Below, in pieces: positions 30,097-39,332 of a DNA stretch of 64,000 nucleotides. The translations under genes were made by a program, and so were the position numbers. The stretch spans positions 62,001-126,000 of the forward strand of contig NZ_FOVM01000008.1 of assembly GCF_900115155.1 (NCBI RefSeq). Direction: 5' to 3'. This stretch comes from Mycetocola miduiensis. GTDB taxonomy: Bacteria > Actinomycetota > Actinomycetes > Actinomycetales > Microbacteriaceae. Positions within the stretch are counted from its first letter, which is position 1, and every line of letters starts with the position of its first letter. Below the pieces are notes generated by a model. It worked only from the letters and a program-made list of their open reading frames with translations, searched no databases and had not been told where the DNA came from.

Positions 30097-32001
30097 TCAG
30101 GAGTCCATCGTCCGGACGAGCTCATCGATGAACGAGCCGAAGTCGACAGACTTCTTGACGATCCGCTGAACGTCCTCCCGTTCGGAGAAGACCTCAACGA
30201 ACTGATCGAACACCCGCTGGAAGCTGGCGCGTTCGCTCGCGCTGAAAGCGATGAACGCGACCACATTCACCCGGTTCTCACCCCACGGCATGCTGGACTC
30301 GTTCACGGCGATCGCGATGGACGTGCTCCTGGCGGTCATCGCCATCGCGTGGGGGACGGCGAGGGAGTCGGTGAACGCGGTCGACGACATCCGTTCCCGC
30401 TCGATCGCCCCGTCGACATACGCCTCGTCGATGATGCCGCGTGCGACCATGAGCTCACCGAGCTGCCGGATCATGCCCGCTTCGTCCTTCGCGCCGGCGT
30501 TCCGCACGAACAGTGACGCATCGAAGTACTGCAGCACTTCATCCTTGATCAGGGCCCGCCGGTGAACCCGCCGCACCCGGCTGACCACCTGGCGCACCCG
30601 GTCGGCGTCACCCTCGGTGAAGAACGGCTGGATGACGACGATGGACTCGTCAGGCACCGGCGGCTCGATCGTCGTCAGTACGATGTCGGCGTCAAGATCC
30701 GCCCAGGAGACATCGCTGCGCGTCACGACCCGAACAACCTCGATCGCGTCGCCGAGCATCAGCGTGATCCGGTCTCGCAACAACAGGTGCATGTCGTAGT
30801 AGTTCGGGCAGACGAGAACGCCGCGCAGCAGATCGTCCGACCGCGACCGTTGCTGCAGGTGGGCGCCGACGTGCATGGCGATGTAGGCGATCTCGTCGTC
30901 GTTGATTTCCACGTCGCCGTGCGTCTGAAGCCGGCTGGCGATGTACACGGCGAGTTCGTAGATCATCGGGTATGACGTCTTGATCGACCGCGCCAGCGGG
31001 TTACGGGAGTATGAGTGCTCGTGCGCCCGGCGAAGCAGGTTCTGCACGTGCAGGGCCAGCCGGGTGATGAAGTCCTCGTCTGACAGGTCGACGAGATACT
31101 CCTCGCCCGCGTTCAGCACGATGGTCCGCACCACATCGAGGTCGGCCTGGTTGAGGTAACCGGGATCGGCGACATCCTCAGTCCTTCTCGCCGCACGAGT
31201 GGTGATCAGGTACGCGAGGTAGTCGATATCGGCCGCGCCGAGCGGGACGCCGAAATGCTTCGTGATGAGAGCGGACAGCGCGGCGGGGATGCCGTCGTCC
31301 GGCTCGGTGTTCGCTCTCTCCGGCTCAGGGACCCGCTGATTCTTTGACACCCGGTCGACAGCGATCGCGATATGCAGCAGCACATTGTCGATGCCGTAAT
31401 CGTTGAGCAGGTAGCCCCGATCGCTGAGCATGTCGATCACGTCGGTCTTGAATGCGCCGAGGCTCTGGGACGAGAACTCGCGCTGGATGGCCTCGAGTTC
31501 GATCATGCCGCGGTCGGTCTCCTCCCGGAACATGCGCGACAACAGCCGGCGGCGGGCCAGCTCCGTCCCCTCGAGAGCGACGGTGCTCCCGCGCCGGGTC
31601 AGCGACAACTCCGCCTCCGACAGCAGCAAGCGGACGCGGGCGAGATCTGATTCGACTGTCGACTCCGAGACATACAGGCTCTCGGCGAGGTCGAACACGT
31701 TCAACCCGTCCGGGCTGTCGACAAGCCGGCGCACGATGCCATACAAACGGTCCCTGGGGGTCTCCGATGAACCCGGTGCGGCCTTGGACCGGAAGGCCGC
31801 ATAGCCATCCGCATCGATCCGGTACCCGTTCGGGCCGGCCTCGACCACCGTGTGCGGGGAGGCCCGCGACTTGACGGCGGTGACATAACTGCGGATGCTG
31901 CGGGGCGTCACACCGAGGACGTCGGCAAGCTCCCCGGCCGTCACCCAGGTGCTTGCCCTGGAGAGGTAGGTCAGGATCCGATCCTGTCTGTCGCGTGTCA
32001 T
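30097..32001 (-). CDS. MtlR-like PRD-domain transcriptional regulator (BglG/MtlR family)
   Basis: The 634-residue protein has, in order: an N-terminal winged HTH (residues 5-60), a second Mga/HTH_11-like helix-turn-helix (about 85-145), PRD1 (His210), PRD2 (His318 and His377), an EIIB-like domain with Cys398 in LVCPNYYDM, and an EIIA (mannitol/fructose type) domain with His551 in AVPHAMAM. This architecture is that of MtlR-type activators, whose phosphorylation by HPr and EII proteins reports sugar uptake. PRD1 lacks a clear second histidine (Arg at the expected place). The start is preceded by AAGGAG. It is divergent from the PTS operon and very likely controls it. Confidence 0.9.
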   Translation of the reverse strand: MTRDRQDRILTYLSRASTWVTAGELADVLGVTPRSIRSYVTAVKSRASPHTVVEAGPNGYRIDADGYAAFRSKAAPGSSETPRDRLYGIVRRLVDSPDGLNVFDLAESLYVSESTVESDLARVRLLLSEAELSLTRRGSTVALEGTELARRRLLSRMFREETDRGMIELEAIQREFSSQSLGAFKTDVIDMLSDRGYLLNDYGIDNVLLHIAIAVDRVSKNQRVPEPERANTEPDDGIPAALSALITKHFGVPLGAADIDYLAYLITTRAARRTEDVADPGYLNQADLDVVRTIVLNAGEEYLVDLSDEDFITRLALHVQNLLRRAHEHSYSRNPLARSIKTSYPMIYELAVYIASRLQTHGDVEINDDEIAYIAMHVGAHLQQRSRSDDLLRGVLVCPNYYDMHLLLRDRITLMLGDAIEVVRVVTRSDVSWADLDADIVLTTIEPPVPDESIVVIQPFFTEGDADRVRQVVSRVRRVHRRALIKDEVLQYFDASLFVRNAGAKDEAGMIRQLGELMVARGIIDEAYVDGAIERERMSSTAFTDSLAVPHAMAMTARSTSIAIAVNESSMPWGENRVNVVAFIAFSASERASFQRVFDQFVEVFSEREDVQRIVKKSVDFGSFIDELVRTMDS

Positions 32002-32230
32002 GCTCGCTGGCTCCTTCAGGCGCTCGGGGGGAAAACAACCTGGGGCGTGAGCGTCTCTTCCGAGTCAACCACTTGTTCGTCGCATCGAGGCGCAAAATCG
32101 GGCGTTTCCGCAGGGGCGGAAAGCTTCATGGTGGCGGGCGTCGACGCCCCGGCAGGAGAATCGGGGAAGCCCGTGATCTTGCGGGCCCTCAGCGAGTGCA
32201 CGAAAACGAAACGGCAACGGAGGCGCGTCG
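32002..32230. promoter_or_regulatory. Divergent control region of the mannitol PTS genes with two palindromes
   Basis: Two inverted repeats are visible: TTTCCGC-AGGG-GCGGAAA (32105-32122) and the perfect 14-bp palindrome GGGCGTCGACGCCC (32136-32149). Both lie between the regulator and the operon and are candidate operators for the MtlR-like protein. No convincing -35/-10 pair was found on either strand. Confidence 0.5.
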
Positions 32231-32587
32231 ATGAGAATCCTCGTGGTGTGTGGCGCGGGAGCGTCAAGCACCTTCGTTGCGCTTCGGATCCGCAAAGCCG
32301 CCACGGCGCGTTCGCTCCCGGTGACCGCCGAAGCCTGTCCGCTGGACTCGCTGGCTGAACGGCTCCCAGCGGCTGACGCCATCCTGCTCGGCCCTCACCT
32401 CGGCGATCGCCTTGCAGCCATCCGGCACACCGCGGATCTTGCCGGCGTCGGCGTTGCCGTGCTGCCCGACACCATCTTCTCGTCGCCGGCCGGCGACGAT
32501 GCCCTCGACCTCGCCCTGAATGCTGCAGGGGCGGCGCCGGTACAGGGTGAACCACAACGCAGCGACGGAGGACCCACCCATGGCTGA
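32231..32587 (+). CDS. PTS EIIB component, lactose/chitobiose type
   Basis: The 118-residue protein has the phospho-cysteine at Cys8 in VVCGAGASSTF and the family segment ADAILLGPHLG, as in ChbB-type EIIB proteins. The last 20 residues are an unstructured tail overlapping ptsH by 8 bp. No EIIC or EIIA of the lactose/chitobiose family is nearby, so its partner is unclear. Sitting first in the operon, it may serve a distant permease or act in regulation. Confidence 0.82.
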   Translation: MRILVVCGAGASSTFVALRIRKAATARSLPVTAEACPLDSLAERLPAADAILLGPHLGDRLAAIRHTADLAGVGVAVLPDTIFSSPAGDDALDLALNAAGAAPVQGEPQRSDGGPTHG

Positions 32588-32846
32588 ACGCACCGTTCGA
32601 ATCGGATCGTCACACGGGCTGCACGCGCGCCCGGCGAAGCTCTTTACCCAGGCGGCCAGCTCATCCGGGGCATCCGTCACCCTCGCCAAAGGTAGTGGCA
32701 AGCCGGTCAACGCGGCAAGCATTCTCGGGGTCATCTCGCTCGGCGTCGACCACGGCGACTACGTCACCCTGACCGCAGACGGTGACAACGCCGAACAGGT
32801 CCTCGACGACCTCGCCGAACTGCTGGTGACCGACCATGACGAGTAG
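32580..32846 (+). CDS. ptsH: Phosphocarrier protein HPr
   Basis: The 88-residue start at 32580 (MAERTVRIGSSHGLHARPAK) gives the normal HPr length. The active histidine is His15 in GLHARPAK. The regulatory serine region VNAASILGVISLG carries Ser47 at the Ser46-equivalent position. HPr passes phosphate from EI to the EII proteins. It overlaps genes on both sides. Confidence 0.96.
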   Translation: MAERTVRIGSSHGLHARPAKLFTQAASSSGASVTLAKGSGKPVNAASILGVISLGVDHGDYVTLTADGDNAEQVLDDLAELLVTDHDE

Positions 32847-34521
32847 CACGCCGGCCCTCGTATCGGGCACCGGAATCGGCCAGGGCGTCGCCATCGGCGT
32901 CGTGGCCCGGATGTCAGACCCGTTGCCGCCGCCCGCCGATTCCCCGAGCACGAGGACGCAGGCCGACGAAGCCGAACGCGCACGAACGTCGCTCAGAATC
33001 GTCGCCCGTGAACTCGAGTCCCGGGGCCAGGCCGCCGGCGGTGCCGCACGAGACGTGCTCGAGGCCCAGGCCATGATGGCCGAGGACCCGATGCTCTCCG
33101 AAGCGATCGACGAAGCGCTCGCCGCAGGCAAGACCGCTGAGCGTGCCGTGTTCGAAGCTTTCGCCTCGTTCCGCGACCAGCTCGCCGCCATGGGCGGTTA
33201 CCTCGGTGAACGCGCCGCCGACCTCGACGACGTGTCACAGCGGGTCATCGCCGATCTCGGGGGAGTGCCTGCCCCAGGCGTCCCCAGCCCTGAGCATCCG
33301 TTCGTCCTCGTCGCCCGCGACCTCGCCCCCGCCGATACCGCCATGCTCGACCTCGACAAGGTGCTCGGGCTCGTCACGAGTGACGGCGGACCGACCTCCC
33401 ACACCGCGATCCTCGCGAGGGAGAAGTCGATCGTCGCCGTCGTCGGCGCAACGGATGCCACCGGTCTGGCCGACGGGACGGTGGTCATCCTCGACGCTGC
33501 GTCCGGCACCGTGATCGCGAACCCGACCGACCAGCAGAAAGCCGACGCCGAACGGCGCATCGCCGAACGGCAGGCCGCAGCTGTCGCCCCGGTCACCCCC
33601 GGAGCCCTCGCCGACGGGACGGCCATCCCGCTCCTGGCCAACCTCGGTTCCTCCGCGGGCGCCCAGGCCGCTGCTGACGCCGGTGCCGAAGGCGTCGGGC
33701 TGTTCCGCACCGAATTCCTCTTCCTCGACGCCGGAGGCACCGCCCCCACCATCGAGCAGCAGCGTGAGCACTACCTCCGGCTGCTCCAGGCGTTCCCCGG
33801 CAAAAAGGTCGTGGTCCGCGTGCTCGACGCCGGTGCCGACAAGCCCCTGCAGTTCCTCAACGACGCCCACGAAGAGAACCCGGCGCTCGGTCTTCGCGGT
33901 CTTCGCGCCCTTCGCGCCAGCGAGGACATCCTCCGCGAGCAACTTACCGCCCTCGCCCAGGCGGACGCCGCAACGCAGGCGGAACTGTGGGTGATGGCTC
34001 CCATGGTCTCCACGGTTGAAGAGACCGGATACTTCGTCGGGCTTGCGCGCGAATGCGGAATCCGCACTGCCGGAGTCATGGTCGAGGTCCCGTCGGCGGC
34101 GCTGTTGGCCGACCGGGTGCTGGGCCGGGCGGACTTCGCGTCGATCGGAACGAACGACCTCACCCAGTACACGCTCGCCGCTGACCGGATGCTCGGTTCG
34201 GTCGCCGCGCTCCAGGACCCCTGGCATCCGGCGGTCCTCCGCCTGGTCGGCGAGGTCGGGGCCGCGGGAGCAGCCGTAGGCAAACCGGTCGGAATCTGCG
34301 GCGAGGCAGCAGCAGACCCGCTCCTGGCCGTTGTGCTCGTCGGGCTCGGAGCAACAAGCCTGTCCATGTCCACGCCCGCCCTCACCGATGTGCGGGCATC
34401 GCTTCTCAACTACACCATCGACGAGGCACGACAGCTCGCCGAGATCGCCCTGGCCGCCGACGGGGCGGCCGAATCACGCGCAGCGGTTGCCGCCGCTGCA
34501 CTTTCCATGAAAGAGGCATAA
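32836..34521 (+). CDS. ptsI: PTS Enzyme I (phosphoenolpyruvate-protein phosphotransferase)
   Basis: The 561-residue enzyme starts the relay by taking phosphate from PEP. The phospho-histidine is His189 in GGPTSHTAILARE. The PEP-binding barrel is complete, with GVGLFRTEFLF and SIGTNDLTQYTLA. It overlaps ptsH by 11 bp. Having EI and HPr inside a sugar-specific operon suggests that the general PTS is encoded here. Confidence 0.97.
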   Translation: MTSSTPALVSGTGIGQGVAIGVVARMSDPLPPPADSPSTRTQADEAERARTSLRIVARELESRGQAAGGAARDVLEAQAMMAEDPMLSEAIDEALAAGKTAERAVFEAFASFRDQLAAMGGYLGERAADLDDVSQRVIADLGGVPAPGVPSPEHPFVLVARDLAPADTAMLDLDKVLGLVTSDGGPTSHTAILAREKSIVAVVGATDATGLADGTVVILDAASGTVIANPTDQQKADAERRIAERQAAAVAPVTPGALADGTAIPLLANLGSSAGAQAAADAGAEGVGLFRTEFLFLDAGGTAPTIEQQREHYLRLLQAFPGKKVVVRVLDAGADKPLQFLNDAHEENPALGLRGLRALRASEDILREQLTALAQADAATQAELWVMAPMVSTVEETGYFVGLARECGIRTAGVMVEVPSAALLADRVLGRADFASIGTNDLTQYTLAADRMLGSVAALQDPWHPAVLRLVGEVGAAGAAVGKPVGICGEAAADPLLAVVLVGLGATSLSMSTPALTDVRASLLNYTIDEARQLAEIALAADGAAESRAAVAAAALSMKEA

Positions 34522-34523
34522 TC

Positions 34524-36104
34524 ATGACGACGACGTCTTCCCCCGCCAAGCCGGGAGGTACCCGGGTCCGCGTCCAGCGGTTCGGCACGTTCCTCTCCGG
34601 CATGGTGATGCCCAATATCGCAGCATTCATTGCGTGGGGCCTCATCACCGCATTCTTCATCGCCACCGGCTGGCTGCCCAACGGCATCCTCGGCGGGTTC
34701 GGAAACGCGGATGTGATCGGCTGGCAGGGCGCGGCGACCGCGCTCGCGCAGGCCGACGACGGAACGACCTTCCAGCGGTACGTCGGACTGGTCGGCCCGA
34801 TGATCACCTACCTGCTCCCGCTCCTCATCGCCAACACCGGTGGACGGATGATCTATGGCGAACGCGGCGGTGTCGTTGGCACCATCGCCACCATGGGTGT
34901 CATCGTCGGATCCTCGATCCCGATGTTCATCGGCGCCATGATCATGGGTCCGCTCGCCGCGTGGCTGATGAAGAAGATCGACGCCATCTGGGACGGCAAG
35001 ATCAAAGCCGGCTTCGAGATGCTCGTCAACAACTTCTCCGCGGGCATCCTCGGTGCGATCCTCGCGATCGTGGGCTTCTTCGGTATCGCTCCGATCATCA
35101 CCACGTTGAGTGCGCTGCTCGAAAGCGTGGTCAACTGGCTCGTCGCCCTCTCACTCCTGCCGCTCGTCAGCATCTTCGTCGAACCAGGCAAGATCCTCTT
35201 CCTCAACAACGCCATCAACCACGGCGTCTTCACCCCGCTTGGCGTGCAGCAGGTCGAGGAATCCGGCAAGAGCATCCTGTTCCTCATCGAGGCCAACCCC
35301 GGCCCTGGGCTCGGCATCCTGCTGGCGTACTCGTTCTTCGGACTGGGCATCGCCCGGGCCAGCGCCCCCGGTGCGATCATCATCCAGTTCTTCGGCGGCA
35401 TCCACGAGATCTACTTCCCGTACGTGCTGATGAAGCCGCTCCTGGTCGTCGCCGCGATCGCCGGCGGAATGACCGGTGTCGCCGTGAACGCGCTGTTCCA
35501 GAGCGGACTTCGCGCCCCTGCGTCGCCCGGCAGCATCATCGCTGTCCTCATCCAGACTCCGTTCACCAGCATGGTCGGTGTGGTCCTCTCGGTGCTCGCC
35601 GCAGCAGCGGTATCGTTCACCATCGCGGCGATCATCCTCCGTGCGTCCCGCAAGCGCGACCTGGCCGCAGGCAACGCCGGGGACATCAGCGCTGCGGTCG
35701 CTGCCACCGAGTCGAACAAGGGCAAGAAGAGCTCAGTGCTCGGCGGCCTCGTCGCGGAAGGCACCTCGGACACCGGATCGGCGACGGGGACGGCTACCGC
35801 GACGCTCGTGAAGAACATCGTGTTCGCCTGCGACGCCGGAATGGGATCGAGCGCCATGGGTGCGTCTGTGCTGCGCAACAAGATCAAGAAAGCCGGCGTA
35901 ACTGACGTGACGGTGACCAACCAGTCGATCGCGAACCTCACCGGAGACGCCGACCTCGTCATCACCCACCAGGACCTCACCGACCGGGCGCGTGAGAAGT
36001 CGCCGAACTCGCAGCACATCTCGGTCGACAACTTCATGAACAGCCCGAAGTACGACGACGTCGTTGAGATCGTCAAGCGCAACAACGATGGGGGAACCGC
36101 ATGA
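34524..36104 (+). CDS. mtlA: PTS mannitol transporter EIICB
   Basis: The 526-residue protein has an EIIC membrane part (about residues 15-380) with the mannitol-family segments GTFLSGMVMPNIAAFIAWG and ANPGPGLGILLAYSFFG. A linker and a C-terminal EIIB domain follow, with phospho-cysteine Cys436 in VFACDAGMGSSAMGAS. The EIIA domain is encoded separately just downstream. It imports and phosphorylates mannitol. It follows ptsI by 2 bp. Confidence 0.96.
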   Translation: MTTTSSPAKPGGTRVRVQRFGTFLSGMVMPNIAAFIAWGLITAFFIATGWLPNGILGGFGNADVIGWQGAATALAQADDGTTFQRYVGLVGPMITYLLPLLIANTGGRMIYGERGGVVGTIATMGVIVGSSIPMFIGAMIMGPLAAWLMKKIDAIWDGKIKAGFEMLVNNFSAGILGAILAIVGFFGIAPIITTLSALLESVVNWLVALSLLPLVSIFVEPGKILFLNNAINHGVFTPLGVQQVEESGKSILFLIEANPGPGLGILLAYSFFGLGIARASAPGAIIIQFFGGIHEIYFPYVLMKPLLVVAAIAGGMTGVAVNALFQSGLRAPASPGSIIAVLIQTPFTSMVGVVLSVLAAAAVSFTIAAIILRASRKRDLAAGNAGDISAAVAATESNKGKKSSVLGGLVAEGTSDTGSATGTATATLVKNIVFACDAGMGSSAMGASVLRNKIKKAGVTDVTVTNQSIANLTGDADLVITHQDLTDRAREKSPNSQHISVDNFMNSPKYDDVVEIVKRNNDGGTA

Positions 36105-36541
36105 CCGACAACATCCTGACACCTGAGAACGTGGTGGCCCAAGGATCCGCGACGACGAGGGACGACGCGATCCGCGAAGCGGGCGGCCTGCTCGTCGCCG
36201 CGGGAGCGGTCAGCCCAACGTATGTCGACGCGATGCTCGAACGGGAGGCGTCCGTGTCGACCTACATGGGCAACTACCTCGCCATCCCGCACGGCACGAA
36301 CGAAGCGAAGGATGCCATTTCCCGTTCAGCACTCTCGCTCGTGCGGTACGCGGATCCGATCGACTGGGGCGGTGAGCAGGTCAGGTTCGCGGTCGGTATC
36401 GCCGGGATCAACAACGAGCACCTCGAGATCCTCTCCAAGATCGCGATCGTGTTCTCCGACGAGGACGAAGTCCAGAAGCTTCTCGACGCGGCGGACGCGA
36501 ACGAACTGTTCGCGCTGCTCGAGGAGGTCAACGCAGAATGA
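36101..36541 (+). CDS. mtlF: PTS mannitol EIIA component
   Basis: The 146-residue protein has the EIIA mannitol/fructose fold, with the active histidine His64 in [13 protein letters not shown]. It passes phosphate from HPr to the EIIB domain of MtlA. It overlaps mtlA and mtlD by 4 bp each. Confidence 0.95.
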   Translation: MTDNILTPENVVAQGSATTRDDAIREAGGLLVAAGAVSPTYVDAMLEREASVSTYMGNYLAIPHGTNEAKDAISRSALSLVRYADPIDWGGEQVRFAVGIAGINNEHLEILSKIAIVFSDEDEVQKLLDAADANELFALLEEVNAE

Positions 36542-37683
36542 AAGCCGTTCACTTCGGCGCAGGCAACATCGGGCGAGGTTTCGTCGGTCTGTTGCTTCAT
36601 GATGCCGGCTACGAGGTTGTCTTCGCCGACGTGAACGCGGAGCTCATCGACGCGCTCAACCGAGCGCCGAGCTATCAGGTGCACGAAGTCGGTGACGGTG
36701 GGGGAGTCCGCACCGTCACCGGCTACCGTGCGATCAACAGCGCCAGCTCTGAGAACGAGCTGATCGCCGAAATCCAGACCGCAGACGTGGTCACCACCGC
36801 GGTCGGGCCCAACATCCTGCGATTCGTGGCGCCCGTTATCGCCAGGGCCCTGGCGCTCAGGGACTCCGGGCTGCCGCCGCTCGTCGTGATGGCCTGCGAG
36901 AATGCAATCAACGCCACCGACCTGCTGAAGACCGAGGTGCAGTCGAGCGTCGGCCCCGATGAGTGGGAGGCGATCGCTCCGCGGGCGATCTTCGCCAACA
37001 CCGCGGTCGACCGCATCGTGCCTGGGCAGGACCCGGCGGCGGGCATCGACGTCACGGTGGAGACGTTCTACGAATGGGTCATCGAGTCACCGCCGTTCGG
37101 GGACGCACGCCCGGAGATCCCCGGCGCCACCTTCGTCGATGCGCTCGGCCCGTACATCGAACGCAAGCTCTTCACGGTCAACACCGGCCACGCCACCGCC
37201 GCATACTACGGCTTCGCCGCGGGCATCGACAGGATCTCCGACGCTCTCGCTGCCCCCCGCGTCGCGGATGCCGTCCGCGCGGTCCTCGAAGAGACAAGCG
37301 CGCTCCTCGTGGCCAAGCACGGCATCGACCCGGACGTGCAGCGTGTCTACCGCGAGAAGATCCTTGGGCGGTTCGCCAACCCGCACCTCCCGGACACCGT
37401 CCAGCGGGTCGGGCGACAGCCCCTCCGGAAGCTGTCGAGGAACGAGCGCTTCATCGGCCCGGCCGCCGAACTGGCCGAACGGGGCATCCCGCGCACGGCA
37501 CTTCTGGACGCCGTGGGCACAGCCCTGCGTTTCGATGTGGCCGACGATGAGCAGAGCGTCGAGATGCGCTCCCTGCTGGTGGAACTGGATGCGCCTGCGT
37601 TCGTCGAGCGCGTCACAGGACTCGCACCGGGGCATCCGTTGTTCAGCGAACTGGTCGCCGTCGTCTCGACGTCACGGGCCTGA
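36538..37683 (+). CDS. mtlD: Mannitol-1-phosphate 5-dehydrogenase
   Basis: The 381-residue enzyme oxidises mannitol 1-phosphate to fructose 6-phosphate with NAD. The N-terminal Rossmann motif is [14 protein letters not shown]; the later [16 protein letters not shown] segment matches the active-site region of the long-chain polyol dehydrogenase family. It is the last gene of the PTS operon. No terminator was seen before the infA promoter. Confidence 0.96.
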   Translation: MKAVHFGAGNIGRGFVGLLLHDAGYEVVFADVNAELIDALNRAPSYQVHEVGDGGGVRTVTGYRAINSASSENELIAEIQTADVVTTAVGPNILRFVAPVIARALALRDSGLPPLVVMACENAINATDLLKTEVQSSVGPDEWEAIAPRAIFANTAVDRIVPGQDPAAGIDVTVETFYEWVIESPPFGDARPEIPGATFVDALGPYIERKLFTVNTGHATAAYYGFAAGIDRISDALAAPRVADAVRAVLEETSALLVAKHGIDPDVQRVYREKILGRFANPHLPDTVQRVGRQPLRKLSRNERFIGPAAELAERGIPRTALLDAVGTALRFDVADDEQSVEMRSLLVELDAPAFVERVTGLAPGHPLFSELVAVVSTSRA

Positions 37684-37689
37684 CGCCGA

Positions 37690-37719
37690 TTGGCTAAATA
37701 GCGCTCCTTAACATAAGAT
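37690..37719 (+). promoter_or_regulatory. Candidate promoter for infA-rpmJ-rpsM-rpsK
   Basis: TTGGCT (37690-37695) and TAAGAT (37714-37719) are spaced by 18 bp, directly after mtlD. A leader of about 100 nt would precede infA. This separates the alpha-operon genes from mannitol control. Confidence 0.55.
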
Positions 37720-37828
37720 TGTCCGTTGGTGCTTTGTGCACGCTTAAGGCGTGTTCTCCGTTCGGAGCAAGTGGCACCACAATCCATCCGCACGACCAGT
37801 GCGAACTACCTTTAGCGACAGTGAGTGT

Positions 37829-38050
37829 ATGGCCAAAAAAGACGGTGTCATCGAGATCGAAGGCTCAGTAGTCGAAGCTCTGCCCAACGCGATGTTTCGC
37901 GTTGAGCTGACCAACGGCCACCGAGTTCTTGCCACAATTAGCGGCAAAATGCGCCAGCACTACATCCGCATCCTCCCAGAGGATCGCGTGATCGTTGAGC
38001 TCAGCCCATACGATCTGACCCGCGGCCGGATCGTTTACCGCTACAAGTAG
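37829..38050 (+). CDS. infA: Translation initiation factor IF-1
   Basis: The 73-residue start at 37829 ([20 protein letters not shown]) gives the exact IF-1 length. It is a single S1-type OB fold ending RGRIVYRYK. The upstream in-frame extension has no family support. Confidence 0.97.
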   Translation: MAKKDGVIEIEGSVVEALPNAMFRVELTNGHRVLATISGKMRQHYIRILPEDRVIVELSPYDLTRGRIVYRYK

Positions 38051-38132
38051 GACGCGCTGTAAGTAACGGCCTGGCTACCCCCAATGCATTGCGGGAGCTC
38101 CAGGCACGACGACAGCGAAAAGAGAGAATCAC

Positions 38133-38246
38133 ATGAAGGTCAACCCCAGCGTCAAGAAGATCTGTGACAAGTGCAAGGTCATTCGTCGCAATGGACGCGT
38201 CATGGTCATCTGCGACAACCCGCGCCACAAGCAGCGTCAGGGTTAG
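38133..38246 (+). CDS. rpmJ: 50S ribosomal protein L36 (zinc-binding form)
   Basis: The small 37-residue frame starts [20 protein letters not shown] and ends KQRQG. It has the zinc-ribbon ligands Cys11, Cys14, Cys27 and His32 of the C+ form. AAAGAGAGAA precedes the ATG. Confidence 0.95.
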   Translation: MKVNPSVKKICDKCKVIRRNGRVMVICDNPRHKQRQG

Positions 38247-38388
38247 TCCTTCTTTCCTGAAGGCAACCGCAGCACAACCAGCAACACAATATCGGCAGTT
38301 CCAGAACTCTTTTCGAGGGACACCTCGGGTCGGAGGCCCGGGCACAGGACCTGCTCCACACCTCCACTAACTCCTAGGAGAAGCCACC

Positions 38389-38763
38389 ATGGCACGTCTC
38401 GCCGGCGTAGATATTCCCCGCGACAAGCGCGTGGAAATCGCACTGACGTACATCTACGGTGTTGGACGCACGAGGGCAATCAAGACCCTCGCCGACACCG
38501 GTATCAGCGGAAACATTCGCGTGAAGGACCTCAGCGACGACCAGCTGATCCTGCTTCGTGACTACATCGAAGGGAACTACAAGGTAGAGGGTGACCTCCG
38601 CCGTGAAGTTCAGGCCGACATCCGTCGCAAGGTCGAAATCGGCAGCTACGAGGGAATCCGCCACCGTCGCGGCCTGCCCGTCCGTGGTCAGCGCACGAAG
38701 ACCAACGCCCGTACCCGCAAGGGACCGAAGCGCACCGTAGCCGGCAAGAAGAAGGCTCGCTAG
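38389..38763 (+). CDS. rpsM: 30S ribosomal protein S13
   Basis: The 124-residue protein begins [20 protein letters not shown] and ends with the basic [17 protein letters not shown] tail that contacts P-site tRNA. CTAGGAGAAG precedes the ATG. Confidence 0.98.
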   Translation: MARLAGVDIPRDKRVEIALTYIYGVGRTRAIKTLADTGISGNIRVKDLSDDQLILLRDYIEGNYKVEGDLRREVQADIRRKVEIGSYEGIRHRRGLPVRGQRTKTNARTRKGPKRTVAGKKKAR

Positions 38764-38806
38764 GCCTCCGGCCTCGAGTCTCGCCAGGAAGATTTAGGAG
38801 AAATCA

Positions 38807-39205
38807 ATGGCAGCACCCAAGTCGGCTACTCGCAAGCCGCGTAAAAAAGAGAAGAAGAACATTGCTGTGGGCCAGGCCCACATCAAGTCAACCTTCAACA
38901 ACACGATCGTGTCGATCACGGACACCACTGGTGCCGTCATCAGCTGGGCTTCCTCCGGTGGAGTTGGCTTCAAGGGTTCACGCAAGTCGACCCCCTTCGC
39001 CGCTCAGCTCGCCGCAGAGTCGGCAGCCCGCCAGGCGCAGGAGCACGGCATGAAGAAGGTTGATGTCTTCGTCAAGGGTCCCGGTTCAGGCCGCGAGACC
39101 GCGATCCGCTCGCTTCAGGCCGCAGGCCTCGAGGTCGGTTCGATCAACGACGTCACCCCGCAGGCGCACAACGGTTGCCGCCCGCCGAAGCGTCGCCGCG
39201 TTTGA
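38807..39205 (+). CDS. rpsK: 30S ribosomal protein S11
   Basis: The 132-residue protein has the motif [15 protein letters not shown] and the universal end [22 protein letters not shown] precedes the ATG. rpsD does not follow, unlike in many bacteria. Confidence 0.98.
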   Translation: MAAPKSATRKPRKKEKKNIAVGQAHIKSTFNNTIVSITDTTGAVISWASSGGVGFKGSRKSTPFAAQLAAESAARQAQEHGMKKVDVFVKGPGSGRETAIRSLQAAGLEVGSINDVTPQAHNGCRPPKRRRV

Positions 39206-39332
39206 TTTTTCACCCATTGGTCGATTGAGCAGTGCCTGTCAGGCGCTGCTCAATCGCCCGTTGACGAACACAACTTCATACCTCGCCATTGCAAGTGTCA
39301 TATAGCGGACACTTAGCCGAAAGGAATTCATA
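39206..39332 (+). promoter_or_regulatory. rpsK-rpoA spacer with two hairpins
   Basis: The main hairpin is CGATTGAGCAG (39222-39232) with CTGCTCAATCG (39246-39256), extended by inner GCC/GGC pairing; it has no T-tract. A second small stem, AGTGTC (39295-39300) with GACACT (39308-39313), lies next to the rpoA ribosome-binding site AAAGGA. TTGACG at 39261-39266 may be a -35, but no matching -10 was found. Confidence 0.45.
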
